Origin: an uncultured Clostridia bacterium
GTDB taxonomy: Bacteria; Bacillota; Clostridia; Christensenellales; UBA1242
Assembly: GCA_944380415.1 (NCBI GenBank)
Contig: CALWHN010000010.1
Span: forward strand, 1 to 33,961
DNA length: 33,961 nucleotides
Reading direction: 5' to 3'
Each line of letters begins with the position of its first letter. The first letter of the stretch is position 1. Under the pieces are notes generated by a model. The model saw nothing but the letters and a program-made list of their open reading frames with translations. It searched no databases and had not been told where the DNA came from. Position numbers and translations under genes: made by a program. Below are positions 24,556 to 31,688 of this stretch, piece by piece.

Positions 24556-24563
24556 CAATAAAA

Positions 24564-24585
24564 TAAAAAACCCAAGAAGGGTTTT
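24564..24585 (-). terminator. Terminator of truA
   Basis: AAAACCC (24567-24573) and GGGTTTT (24579-24585), 7 bp with a 5-nt loop, overlapping the truA stop and followed on the minus strand by a T-rich tract. Confidence 0.75.
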
Positions 24586-25357
24586 AATATTTAACTTTTT
24601 TAAGGTAAAGCCCAGAAGCTGGCGCAGTTTTTCCCGCCTTGGTTCTGTCCTTTGCGGCGAGAATTTCTTTAACATCGCCAGGCTTTATTTTCCCAATTCC
24701 AACTTCATAAAGCGTTCCAACAATTATCCTAACCATGTTATACAAAAAACCGTTTCCAGAAATTTCGAAGATAATTTGGTCTGCTTTTGTCATGTAAATT
24801 TTAATGTAGTTAACCGTTCTAACATAATCGGAAACCTCTGCTTTGGCGCTGCAAAAAGAAGAAAAGTCGTGCGTCCCAACAAGATGTTGCGCAGCCTCTT
24901 TCATAAGTTCCAAATCTGGCATCTGTTTAAACTCGCCAACAAGCCCCTCCAAAATTGGGCTTCTTCCAACTTGAAGATGATATTCATAAATCTTTTCTTT
25001 AACGGAATATCTTGCGTGAAAACTTTCAGAAACTTCTTTGGCAAAAGTTATGTGAATGTCCGAAGGAAGATAGGCGTTAATTGCGCTTACAAGTTTTGTT
25101 GAATTTAAACAGGGCTTTCGTGAGCCTTTACTTGTAAAATTAGAAAAGAATGAATTTGAAGTTGCCTCAAAAGTTGCCGTTTGGCCAAAGGCATGAACCC
25201 CGGCGTCTGTCCTTCCGCTTCCGGTCAGTTCAACATCTTCTCCAATTAATTTTGAAATTGCCTTTTCAATTGTTTCTTGAACGCTTGTTCCATTCTTTTG
25301 TCTTTGCCAGCCAACATAGCCGGTTCCTTTATAACTAATTGTAAGTAATATTTTCTT
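24584..25357 (-). CDS. truA: tRNA pseudouridine synthase TruA with no recognisable start codon
   Basis: The frame is open from a TAA at 25369 to the stop at 24584 and encodes a complete TruA. It reads KKILLTISYKGTGYVGWQRQ, the catalytic GRTDAGVHA with Asp51, SFHARYSVKEKIYEYH, a GNGFLYNMVRIIVGT segment and a normal C-terminus, 257 codons from 25357. The enzyme makes pseudouridine at positions 38-40 of tRNA anticodon arms. No ATG, GTG or TTG exists in frame before a TTG at 24952, which would remove the active site. The codon at 25357, where Met is expected by homology and by the leaderless spacing, is AAG. An ATG at 25365 is out of frame. Either one base is mutated or misread, or initiation is non-canonical. 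Confidence 0.85.
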   Translation of the reverse strand, partial: KKILLTISYKGTGYVGWQRQKNGTSVQETIEKAISKLIGEDVELTGSGRTDAGVHAFGQTATFEATSNSFFSNFTSKGSRKPCLNSTKLVSAINAYLPSDIHITFAKEVSESFHARYSVKEKIYEYHLQVGRSPILEGLVGEFKQMPDLELMKEAAQHLVGTHDFSSFCSAKAEVSDYVRTVNYIKIYMTKADQIIFEISGNGFLYNMVRIIVGTLYEVGIGKIKPGDVKEILAAKDRTKAGKTAPASGLYLKKVKY

Positions 25358-25363
25358 AGTTCC

Positions 25364-25372
25364 ATTTTACCA
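25364..25372 (-). promoter_or_regulatory. Extended -10 promoter of truA
   Basis: Minus strand TGG then TAAAAT (25364-25369), followed by six bases and the AAG codon at 25357. The geometry is the same as at rsmD and recO. Confidence 0.5.
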
Positions 25373-25382
25373 TAAATTTTAA

Positions 25383-25410
25383 AAATTAATTGTCGGAAAA
25401 CCGTTAATTT
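25383..25410 (-). terminator. Bulged hairpin with a T-rich tail upstream of truA
   Basis: AAATTAA (25383-25389) pairs with TTAATTT (25404-25410); after a 4-nt bulge, CGG/CCG close an AAAA loop. On the minus strand it runs into TTTTTAAAATTT. Candidate terminator of a short transcript. Confidence 0.4.
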
Positions 25411-25441
25411 AAAAGAATAATAAGCCTTCCCAATTAGAAAT

Positions 25442-25470
25442 ATTATAAGATATTTTTATTCCAGTGTCAA
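25442..25470 (-). promoter_or_regulatory. Perfect consensus sigma-A promoter facing truA
   Basis: Minus strand TTGACA (25465-25470), a 17-bp spacer and TATAAT (25442-25447): both hexamers match the consensus in full. Predicted start near 25435, about 78 nt before truA. Confidence 0.85.
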
Positions 25471-25584
25471 CAACTAAAAAAATTAATTTTATTGATGTTT
25501 TTGTTAAAAAATTTTCGAATTTTTCTAATAATTTTTCTTTTTTTTTAGATTTTGACTAATAAGTTATGTTTTTTTTAAATTTTT

Positions 25585-25593
25585 TGGTAAGAT
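25585..25593 (+). promoter_or_regulatory. Extended -10 promoter of the NifU-like/GGGtGRT operon
   Basis: TGG then TAAGAT (25588-25593), 18 nt before the ATG at 25612, with AAGGAG between. The -35 region is weak. Confidence 0.45.
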
Positions 25594-25611
25594 AATAAAA
25601 AGGAGAAAAAT

Positions 25612-26289
25612 ATGGAAGAAAATTTCTGTAAAGTAAAAAACTTAAATTCTTTTGGCCCTTCGCCAATCCCAGAGGAAGGAAAGTTTGTCAGTGCAAAAAA
25701 AATTGAGGACATAAGCGGCTTTTCCCACGGGGTTGGAACTTGCGCTCCCCAGCAGGGCGCTTGCAAGCTAACAGTAAATGTTAAAAACGGAATAATTAAG
25801 GAGGCGCTTGTTGAAACAATTGGTTGCAGTGGAATGACCCACTCCGCCGCAATGGCCGCCGAAATTTTAATTGGAAAAACTCTTTTAGAGGCACTCAACA
25901 CAGACCTTGTTTGCGACGCCATAAACGTTGCAATGAAGCAAGTTTTCCTTCAACTTGTCTATGGCCGAAGCCAGTCTGCTTTCAGCGAAGGCGGGCTTGA
26001 AATTGGCGCGGCAAGAGAAGACCTTGGAAAAACCAAGTCAAGCCAAGTTGGAACAGTTTATTCAAACGACCAAATTGGAACAAGATATTTAAATTTGGCA
26101 GAGGGATATATAACAAAACAAGGTTTGGACGAAAACGGAGAGATTATTGGCTATGAATACATCTCGCTTGGAACGCTTATGATGAACCTTCAAAACGGGA
26201 TGGAAATTCCAGAGGCAGTTTCTAAAAGCACAAAAACATATGGACGGTTCAGCGATGCAGTTAAAGTTATCAATCCAAGGAAGGAATAG
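25612..26289 (+). CDS. NifU-like (IscU-fold) protein paired with the GGGtGRT protein
   Basis: 225 aa. Residues about 45-135 match the IscU/NifU N-terminal fold: ACKLTVNVKNGIIKEALVETIGCSGMTHSAAMAAE, then LIGKTLLEALN. Cys72 (GCSG) and Cys101 (LVCDAIN) occupy places where scaffold proteins hold cluster ligands. Cys44 and Cys51 sit in a TCAPQQGAC segment, and the third canonical scaffold Cys is not obvious. The extra ~90 C-terminal residues (SNDQIGTRYLNLAEGYITKQGLDENGEIIGYEY) are not part of the classical scaffold. AAAAAGGAG precedes the ATG. It is 13 nt upstream of the GGGtGRT gene, the pairing known for that family. A role with a metal or Fe-S cofactor is inferred. Confidence 0.75.
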   Translation: MEENFCKVKNLNSFGPSPIPEEGKFVSAKKIEDISGFSHGVGTCAPQQGACKLTVNVKNGIIKEALVETIGCSGMTHSAAMAAEILIGKTLLEALNTDLVCDAINVAMKQVFLQLVYGRSQSAFSEGGLEIGAAREDLGKTKSSQVGTVYSNDQIGTRYLNLAEGYITKQGLDENGEIIGYEYISLGTLMMNLQNGMEIPEAVSKSTKTYGRFSDAVKVINPRKE

Positions 26290-26302
26290 TGGAGGGAGGA
26301 AT

Positions 26303-27283
26303 ATGAACAATAAAAGAAAACCGGCAATAGATGTTTGTTTAAAGAAATATGGAATAGAAAGTTTAGAAAAAGCTAAAGAAATTTGCAACTCAAAGGGAAT
26401 TGACGTTGAAGGAGTTGTTAAAGGAATTCAACCAATTGCTTTTGACAACGCTGTTTGGGCGTACACTCTTGGGGTTGCAATTGCAATTGCTAAAGGCGAA
26501 AGATCAATTGAATCCGTCTGCGACTCGATTGGAGAAGGCCTTCAAGCCTTCTGCGTTCCAGGCTCTGTTGCAGATCAACGAAAAATTGGAATTGGCCATG
26601 GAGAGCTTGCAAAAATGCTCCTTTCCGAGGAAACCAAGTGTTTTTGCTTTTTAGCTGGCCACGAAAGTTTTGCCGCGGCAGAGGGTGCAATGGGAATTGC
26701 AAGAAGAGCCAACGAGGTAAGAAAAACTCCCCTAAAAGTAATTCTAAACGGCCTTGGAAAGGACGCAGCATATATAATTGCAAGAATAAACGGGTTTACC
26801 TTTGTTGAAACAAAATACAATCAAGAAACAGATGAACTTAAAATTGTTGGCGAAAAGCGCTTCTCAAACGGAACCAGCGGAAATGTTAAAATTTACGGCG
26901 CCTATGATGTTAACGAAGGTGATGCAATTATGAAACATGAAAGTGTTGATGTTTCAATCACTGGCAATTCAACTAACCCAGTTAGATTTCAACATCCAGT
27001 TGCGGGAACATACAAAAAATGGTGCACGGAAAACGGAAAGAAATATTTCTCCGTTGCCTCCGGCGGTGGAACAGGAAGAACGCTTCATCCAGACAATGTT
27101 AAAGCCGGCCCAGCAAGCTATGGCCTTACAGACACCATGGGAAGAATGCACTGCGACGCCCAGTTTGCCGGAAGCAGCTCCGTTCCTGCCCATGTTGAAA
27201 TGATGGGATTTATTGGAATGGGAAACAATCCAATTGTTGGCGCAAGTGTTGCATTGGCAGTTTTAACAGTTAAGTGCATATAA
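26303..27283 (+). CDS. GGGtGRT family protein
   Basis: 326 aa from ATG 26303, chosen by GGAGGGAGG 5 nt upstream; the frame is open further but that DNA includes the end of the previous gene. The defining motif GGGTGRT is at 254-260, followed by the conserved YGLTDTMGRMHCDAQFAGSSS (about 273-293) and a Gly-rich C-terminus. Nine Cys are present, including KCFCF (113-115), VCDSIGEG (73), FCVPG (84) and HC (284). No signal peptide; the hydrophobic stretches are short. The family (Pfam GGGtGRT) has no established biochemical function and is found next to NifU-like proteins. Likely cytoplasmic; a metallocofactor or thiol chemistry is possible but unproven. Confidence 0.85.
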   Translation: MNNKRKPAIDVCLKKYGIESLEKAKEICNSKGIDVEGVVKGIQPIAFDNAVWAYTLGVAIAIAKGERSIESVCDSIGEGLQAFCVPGSVADQRKIGIGHGELAKMLLSEETKCFCFLAGHESFAAAEGAMGIARRANEVRKTPLKVILNGLGKDAAYIIARINGFTFVETKYNQETDELKIVGEKRFSNGTSGNVKIYGAYDVNEGDAIMKHESVDVSITGNSTNPVRFQHPVAGTYKKWCTENGKKYFSVASGGGTGRTLHPDNVKAGPASYGLTDTMGRMHCDAQFAGSSSVPAHVEMMGFIGMGNNPIVGASVALAVLTVKCI

Positions 27284-27383
27284 TATTAAGAGAAGCCTTG
27301 TTTGTAATGTAAATTAACAAAATAACAAACTTTGGTCAAAGATTACAAAGATTTCAAAATCCCAAAAAAATTGCCATTTTCTA

Positions 27384-27412
27384 TTTACAAATCGATTTCC
27401 AAAATGTATAAT
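27384..27412 (+). promoter_or_regulatory. Strong promoter of the 63-aa gene
   Basis: TTTACA (27384-27389), a 17-bp spacer and TATAAT (27407-27412). Predicted start near 27419, giving a 43-nt leader. Confidence 0.75.
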
Positions 27413-27461
27413 ATTAGTGTGAAAACATAGGATAAAGTTATCGAGGCAATTGGAGGTGAAC

Positions 27462-27653
27462 ATGCAACGCTATAAAAGCCCACAAGAAATGCCATTTAAC
27501 ATTACTCCTGCTGCAAAAGAGGGCTGGAACAACTTCATTAAAGAAACATTAAACGGAAACCCCAAAAGGGCAATTGCCGCATATCATGCCTACTCTGTTG
27601 CAAAAGAAAACGCCTTTTCAAAACAAAGTGGCGGCCAAGAAATGGATTTATAA
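27462..27653 (+). CDS. 63-aa small protein with strong expression signals
   Basis: Starts at ATG 27462 with GGAGGTGA 4 nt upstream, a near-perfect anti-16S match. Sequence MQRYKSPQEMPFNITPAAKEG..., with a helical AIAAYHAYSVAKENAF segment and a soluble, Gln/Ser/Gly tail. No Cys or membrane segment. The opening (YKSPQEMP) and helix weakly recall ChaB-like small proteins, but I would not assign that. Own promoter and a strong terminator make it a compact, probably abundant single-gene unit. Confidence 0.65.
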   Translation: MQRYKSPQEMPFNITPAAKEGWNNFIKETLNGNPKRAIAAYHAYSVAKENAFSKQSGGQEMDL

Positions 27654-27680
27654 AATCTCTTGATTTCAAGAGATTTTTTT
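27652..27680 (+). terminator. Terminator of the 63-aa gene
   Basis: AAAATCTCTTGA (27652-27663) and TCAAGAGATTTT (27666-27677) with a T run. The stop codon lies at the foot of the stem. Confidence 0.9.
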
Positions 27681-27697
27681 ATATTTAACAAATAAAA

Positions 27698-27719
27698 AAA
27701 AGCGGAAATTTCCGCTTTT
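27698..27719 (-). terminator. Terminator of rplM-rpsI
   Basis: AAAAGCGGAAA followed directly by TTTCCGCTTTT, a perfect palindrome, with a T run on the minus strand. Confidence 0.88.
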
Positions 27720-27720
27720 A

Positions 27721-28155
27721 TTATCTCTTACTAAATTGTGGAGCTTTTCTTGCCTTTTTAAGACCATATTTCTTTCTTTCTTTCATTCTGGAGTCTCTTG
27801 TTAAAAAGCCTGCTTTTTTAAGCTCTGGTTTAAGGTTCTCCTCTGAAAGAACAAGCGCTCTTGCAATTCCAAGACGAATTGCGCCTGCTTGGCCAGTGTA
27901 GCCTCCTCCGTCAACGTTTACAAAAATGTCAAATTTGGTTTGATTTTCTGTTAGTTCAAGTGGTTGACGAACGATGTATTTAAGAGTTTCATGGTCAAAA
28001 TATTCGTCTATGTCTTTCTTGTTGATTGTAATTGTTCCCTTTCCGTTTGGAACTAGGCGAACTCTTGCAATTGCCTTCTTTCTTCTTCCGGTTGCCCAAT
28101 ATGCGTTTGCTTTTGCCTTAACGCTTGGTTTTACCGCTTTTTTAGCTTCTGCCAT
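27721..28155 (-). CDS. rpsI: 30S ribosomal protein S9
   Basis: A 144-aa basic protein. After a ~15-residue Ala/Lys N-terminal extension come [63 protein letters not shown] with the C-terminal KR that reaches the P-site tRNA. The ATG overlaps the rplM stop by one base (TAATG); GGGAGG lies inside rplM. Confidence 0.97.
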   Translation of the reverse strand: MAEAKKAVKPSVKAKANAYWATGRRKKAIARVRLVPNGKGTITINKKDIDEYFDHETLKYIVRQPLELTENQTKFDIFVNVDGGGYTGQAGAIRLGIARALVLSEENLKPELKKAGFLTRDSRMKERKKYGLKKARKAPQFSKR

Positions 28156-28598
28156 TAATCTCTTCCTCCCTTAACTTTGATTGGCGTTGGATGTTGCGCC
28201 TCGTGTGGGTGGGTTGCACCTTTATAGATTTTAACTTTTCTTGCCATTGCTCTTCCAAGAGCATTCTTTGGAAGCATTCCTTTTATTGCACGAAGAAGTG
28301 CAACATCTGATTTCTCTTCCATCATCTTTTTAAATTGGGTTTCTTTAAGCCCGCCTTGATAGCCAGAATATGTTTTAAAATATTTTTGAGTTAACTTTTT
28401 TCCAGTTAAAACTGCTTTGTCCGAATTGATAACGATTACATAATCGCCAGTGTCTACATTAGGAGTAAACGTTGGCTTGTGTTTCCCGCGCAAAATGTGG
28501 GCAACTTGGCTTGCAAGCCTTCCAAATGGAACACCATCTGCATCAACAACGAACCATTCTTTTTGGGCAGTTTCTGGTTTTGCCATATAGGTTTTCAT
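28155..28598 (-). CDS. rplM: 50S ribosomal protein L13
   Basis: A 147-aa protein with [54 protein letters not shown] and [13 protein letters not shown]. It is an early-assembly protein of the large subunit. AAGGAG precedes the ATG. First gene of the rplM-rpsI operon. Confidence 0.97.
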   Translation of the reverse strand: MKTYMAKPETAQKEWFVVDADGVPFGRLASQVAHILRGKHKPTFTPNVDTGDYVIVINSDKAVLTGKKLTQKYFKTYSGYQGGLKETQFKKMMEEKSDVALLRAIKGMLPKNALGRAMARKVKIYKGATHPHEAQHPTPIKVKGGRD

Positions 28599-28736
28599 TG
28601 ATTATTTCTCCTTAAAAAATTCTTATCGCTTTGAAAAATGTTCGCGCAAGTTTCAAAACTTTCCAAATTTTGTTGCAACATTTTTTTGCAGTTGGGGCTA
28701 GCAATGCAAGAAAAATATTGCCCAAGCAATTAGACA
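28599..28736 (-). promoter_or_regulatory. Leader of rplM-rpsI, candidate L13 autoregulatory element
   Basis: About 138 nt of untranslated RNA between the promoter and rplM. TTGGG...CCCAA and GCAAT/ATTGC pair in the first 45 nt, and CTTGC/GCAAG-type pairings follow. An L13 leader is known in this position in Bacillota; I infer identity from position and structure, not from an alignment. Confidence 0.4.
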
Positions 28737-28742
28737 TTGAAT

Positions 28743-28771
28743 AATATAGCCTAATTTAATTTTTTTGTCAA
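28743..28771 (-). promoter_or_regulatory. Promoter of rplM-rpsI
   Basis: Minus strand TTGACA (28766-28771), a 17-bp spacer and TATATT (28743-28748). Confidence 0.85.
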
Positions 28772-28790
28772 GGTTTTTTCAGAACTTTTC

Positions 28791-28819
28791 AAAAATAAAA
28801 GTGCGCAATTTCTGCACAC
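28791..28819 (-). terminator. Terminator of the 86-aa membrane protein gene
   Basis: GTGCGCA (28801-28807), a 5-nt loop and TGCACAC (28813-28819), 7 bp with one G-T pair; TTTTATTTTT follows on the minus strand. Confidence 0.8.
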
Positions 28820-28845
28820 CTTTTAAAGCAAATTTTCTTTGAATT

Positions 28846-29106
28846 CTATTCAAAAACAAGTATAATTAAAGCAACTAAAAGCATAACCAAGCCAACAGCT
28901 TTTAAAAGGATGTAAACTTTGTTGTCGTTTTCAACTGGCTTGTCTTTGTTCTCCTCCCTTCTTGCAACGCTTGCAATTCGCCTTGCCAGAAGAATTGTTG
29001 CAAAGCCCAAAACAGCCAAAATTAAGCCAACAATAACATGAGGTTTTTGAATTCTAGCAACAAAGTTTGTGAAATCAACTGCGGCCAACATAAAATTATT
29101 AATCAT
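28846..29106 (-). CDS. Small two-span membrane protein, unknown
   Basis: An 86-aa protein with two hydrophobic segments (about residues 22-41 and 66-85) joined by a basic/acidic cytoplasmic-type loop (ARRIASVARREENKDKPVEND). AAGGAAGGGG precedes the ATG. No family recognised. Divergent from comEC, single-gene unit. Confidence 0.65.
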   Translation of the reverse strand: MINNFMLAAVDFTNFVARIQKPHVIVGLILAVLGFATILLARRIASVARREENKDKPVENDNKVYILLKAVGLVMLLVALIILVFE

Positions 29107-29181
29107 AAATCCCCTTCCTTTTACTTTTAGTATTTTAACACAACATTAAAAAAAATACAATACCTTTTTGTTAAAAATTTG

Positions 29182-30711
29182 ATGCAAATGAAGAAAATTG
29201 TAAATTTTAGGCCATTATTCTACTGTTTTATCGCTCTATTTGGCGCGATTTTGTTTGCAAAATACATTTTTCTTAGCAATTGGCTGATAATTGCCCTGTT
29301 CATAATCTTAATTGGAACAATAACAACAATTGGAATTTTGAGAAAGGCTTTTAAAAGTACAATCTGCATTCTCTTGTTTATTGTTCTGGGAATTTTAAGT
29401 TACGCAGTTGAAATCAACGCATTTAACCCAAAATATTTCCCAGAAGACACCCTTGTTTCCGGCCGCGTTGGAAGCGGAAGTGCAACTTATGGAAACAGGC
29501 AATACATAATTTTAGAGGACGTTTCGGTTGAGGGAGAAGAGATTTCTCAACATGTCTACCTGGTTGTCTATGGCGCGCCATACCTAAGCGCTGGGGACAA
29601 AGTTCTTCTAACGGCAACTTTAACCCCAATTTCCGCTTTTGATGAAAACATGAGCGTTCAAGCCTCCTACTACAAAAACAACTGCTATTACTACTCTTCA
29701 AATGCCGAAGGAATTGTCGTTGTTGGAAGCGAGCAAAGTCTTTCAGATCAAATTCAGAACGCTGTCAAAGAAAAACTTTTGCAAAATATGACAGAAGACA
29801 ATGCAAACCTTGCCTTTGCAATGCTCTTCGGCGACCAGTCTGACGTTGACTCGCAAACAAAATATGACTACCGCGTAAGCGGAATTGTTCATGTTCTTTC
29901 CGTTTCTGGTTTGCATTTTGGAATTGTTGTTGGCTTTCTCTATTGGATTTTAAGAAAGCTAAAGGCTAAGAACTGGCTGTGCGTTGTCATAATTGTTCCA
30001 GTTTTAATCTTCTATGGCTATTTATGCGGCTTTGCCCCTTGCGTCGTAAGATCGATTATTATGAGCAGCTGCCTTCTAATTGCAACGACCTTTGGAAAGC
30101 GCTATGACAGCCTTAGCGCAATTGGTTTTGCCGGCCTCTTAATTCTTTTATTCAAACCTCTCTATGCCTTTGATGTTGGATTTCAGCTAAGTTTTGGTTG
30201 CGTTATTGGAATTGCAATTTTTTACAGAAGCGTTTACAAGGTTTTAAAAAAGAGAATTGGGAAATTTGTTCTTCCAGATTTCTTGGCAAAGCCTCTGGCA
30301 ACAACAATTGCCTCCCAATTTTTAATTTTGCCTGTTTTGATTTCAATTTTTGATGGGGTTTCCTTTCTCTCAATTTTCATCAACATAATTGTAATTCCAA
30401 TCTTTAACTTTGCATTCATTTTAACATTTATCTCTGCCCCGCTGATTTTTGTCTTTGGTTTTATGGGGAATGTTCTTTGGTTTTCAAGCTTGCTTTTGGA
30501 AGCAATTGGCGATATTGCAAACTTTGTTGCAAGCCAAACTTGGTCAATAATTCCAAACTTCGAACTTGTGTTTGCAGCTTTTGTTTGTTTCCTTGCCTTG
30601 ATGTTTGTTTCAAGCAGGCTTGTTTTAGTTAATAAGAAAACAAAGCTTTTGGCGTCATCTAGCCTAACACTTGCAACTTGTCTTATGTTTGGCTTGGTTT
30701 CTATTGTCTAA
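29182..30711 (+). CDS. comEC: ComEC/Rec2-type DNA-uptake channel lacking the metallo-beta-lactamase domain
   Basis: About 509 aa. Several N-terminal membrane spans, an extracellular DUF4131/OB-like part (TLVSGRVGSGSATYGNRQYIILEDV), then the competence domain: LAFAMLFGDQSDV, VSGIVHVLSVSGLHFGIVVG, CGFAPCVVRSIIM and AFDVGFQLSFGCVIGI. The family forms the inner-membrane channel for single-stranded DNA in transformation. The protein ends with membrane spans and no HxHxDH motif, so the C-terminal hydrolase-like domain of the ~780-aa Bacillus protein is absent. Start uncertain: ATG at 29182 or 29188, no Shine-Dalgarno seen. It lies directly before holA, the usual order. Confidence 0.88.
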   Translation: MQMKKIVNFRPLFYCFIALFGAILFAKYIFLSNWLIIALFIILIGTITTIGILRKAFKSTICILLFIVLGILSYAVEINAFNPKYFPEDTLVSGRVGSGSATYGNRQYIILEDVSVEGEEISQHVYLVVYGAPYLSAGDKVLLTATLTPISAFDENMSVQASYYKNNCYYYSSNAEGIVVVGSEQSLSDQIQNAVKEKLLQNMTEDNANLAFAMLFGDQSDVDSQTKYDYRVSGIVHVLSVSGLHFGIVVGFLYWILRKLKAKNWLCVVIIVPVLIFYGYLCGFAPCVVRSIIMSSCLLIATTFGKRYDSLSAIGFAGLLILLFKPLYAFDVGFQLSFGCVIGIAIFYRSVYKVLKKRIGKFVLPDFLAKPLATTIASQFLILPVLISIFDGVSFLSIFINIIVIPIFNFAFILTFISAPLIFVFGFMGNVLWFSSLLLEAIGDIANFVASQTWSIIPNFELVFAAFVCFLALMFVSSRLVLVNKKTKLLASSSLTLATCLMFGLVSIV

Positions 30712-30731
30712 ATTTTTAAAAGGGGTATAAT
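30704..30731 (+). promoter_or_regulatory. Leaderless promoter of holA
   Basis: TTGTCT (30704-30709), a 16-bp spacer, TATAAT (30726-30731), six bases, then ATG at 30738. The -35 lies across the comEC stop codon. Confidence 0.65.
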
Positions 30732-30737
30732 ATGAGT

Positions 30738-31688
30738 ATGAAATTTATTGATCTTCCACAAAGTTTAAAAAAGCAAGTTCTAAACCTTTACATAATTAAA
30801 GGCGAGGACGATTTTGTTGTAAAAAGCGCAATTAAGCACATTTCAAACGCCTGCGGAAATGAGATGAGCGACTTTAACAAAACAATTCTGACGGACGAAA
30901 ATTTCAGCGCAGAAAAGTTTTTAGAGGCCTGTGAAATGCTCCCAATTGGCAATGATAGAAAGTTTGTTTTAGTTAAAAGTGTTACAAAGATTCCTGAGGG
31001 CGACAAGCAAAAAATTGCAAGCGCGCTCTCTTCTCTTCCACCTTTGACGACAGTTGCAATAGAATATACCGACGCTTGGAAATTTTTGAAAGAGGGAGAA
31101 GTTGTTGACTGCAACAAACTTGGAAGCGACTTAATTTCAAAATATGTAAAGGTTGAAGTTTCCAAAAATAAAAAGAAAATTTCGGACAGCTCTGTTTTAA
31201 AGTTGATGGCCCAATGCAACTTCAACATGACAAAAATTTCCAGCGAACTAAAAAAACTTCTTTCCTACAGCGACGATGAAATTTTAGACGAAGACATTGA
31301 CGTTTTGCTGACAAAGGACAATGAATATCAAATTTTTGAATTAAGCGAAAACCTTGGAAAAAAGAACGCTCTTAAAAGCCTTCAAATCCTTTCCAGTTTC
31401 CTTGAAAAAAAAGAACCATTTCAAGTTCTTTTCAGTTTAATTTCTAATCATTTTAGGAGAATTGCCCACTCAAGCTTTTCAAACCTTTCAAACCAAGAGC
31501 TTGCAAACTTATTCTCAGTAAAAGAGTTTGCAATTGCAAAGGCAAGAGAACAATCAAAATTTTTCTCAAAGGCCCAGCTAAAGAGCATTTTGGAAATTTT
31601 GGAAGAAACAGACAGCCTTTTCAAAAACGGAAAGATGACCGCAGAAAACGCGCTTTACTATCTGACATTTAAAATTTTGTTCTGTTAA
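30738..31688 (+). CDS. holA: DNA polymerase III delta subunit
   Basis: 316 aa. Clamp-loader subunit that opens the sliding clamp. N-terminal LYIIKGEDDFVVKSAIKHI, the conserved FLEACEMLPIGNDRKFVLVK, a central MAQCNFNMTKISSELKKLLSYSDD and the C-terminal helical collar (MTAENALYYLTFKILFC) match the HolA family. I begin at 30738, the second ATG, because it is 6 nt after TATAAT; the ATG at 30732 directly abuts the -10. The stop overlaps the convergent patatin gene by 3-4 nt. Confidence 0.9.
   Translation: MKFIDLPQSLKKQVLNLYIIKGEDDFVVKSAIKHISNACGNEMSDFNKTILTDENFSAEKFLEACEMLPIGNDRKFVLVKSVTKIPEGDKQKIASALSSLPPLTTVAIEYTDAWKFLKEGEVVDCNKLGSDLISKYVKVEVSKNKKKISDSSVLKLMAQCNFNMTKISSELKKLLSYSDDEILDEDIDVLLTKDNEYQIFELSENLGKKNALKSLQILSSFLEKKEPFQVLFSLISNHFRRIAHSSFSNLSNQELANLFSVKEFAIAKAREQSKFFSKAQLKSILEILEETDSLFKNGKMTAENALYYLTFKILFC

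Noticed and set aside
24584-24952. truA starting at TTG 24952 (122 aa)
   Set aside because: It would drop the catalytic Asp and the whole N-terminal half, whose reading frame is intact and clearly TruA.
27284-27383. Terminator or riboswitch after the GGGtGRT gene
   Set aside because: Short A/T inverted repeats such as GTTTGT...ACAAAC exist but without a T run or a recognisable aptamer.
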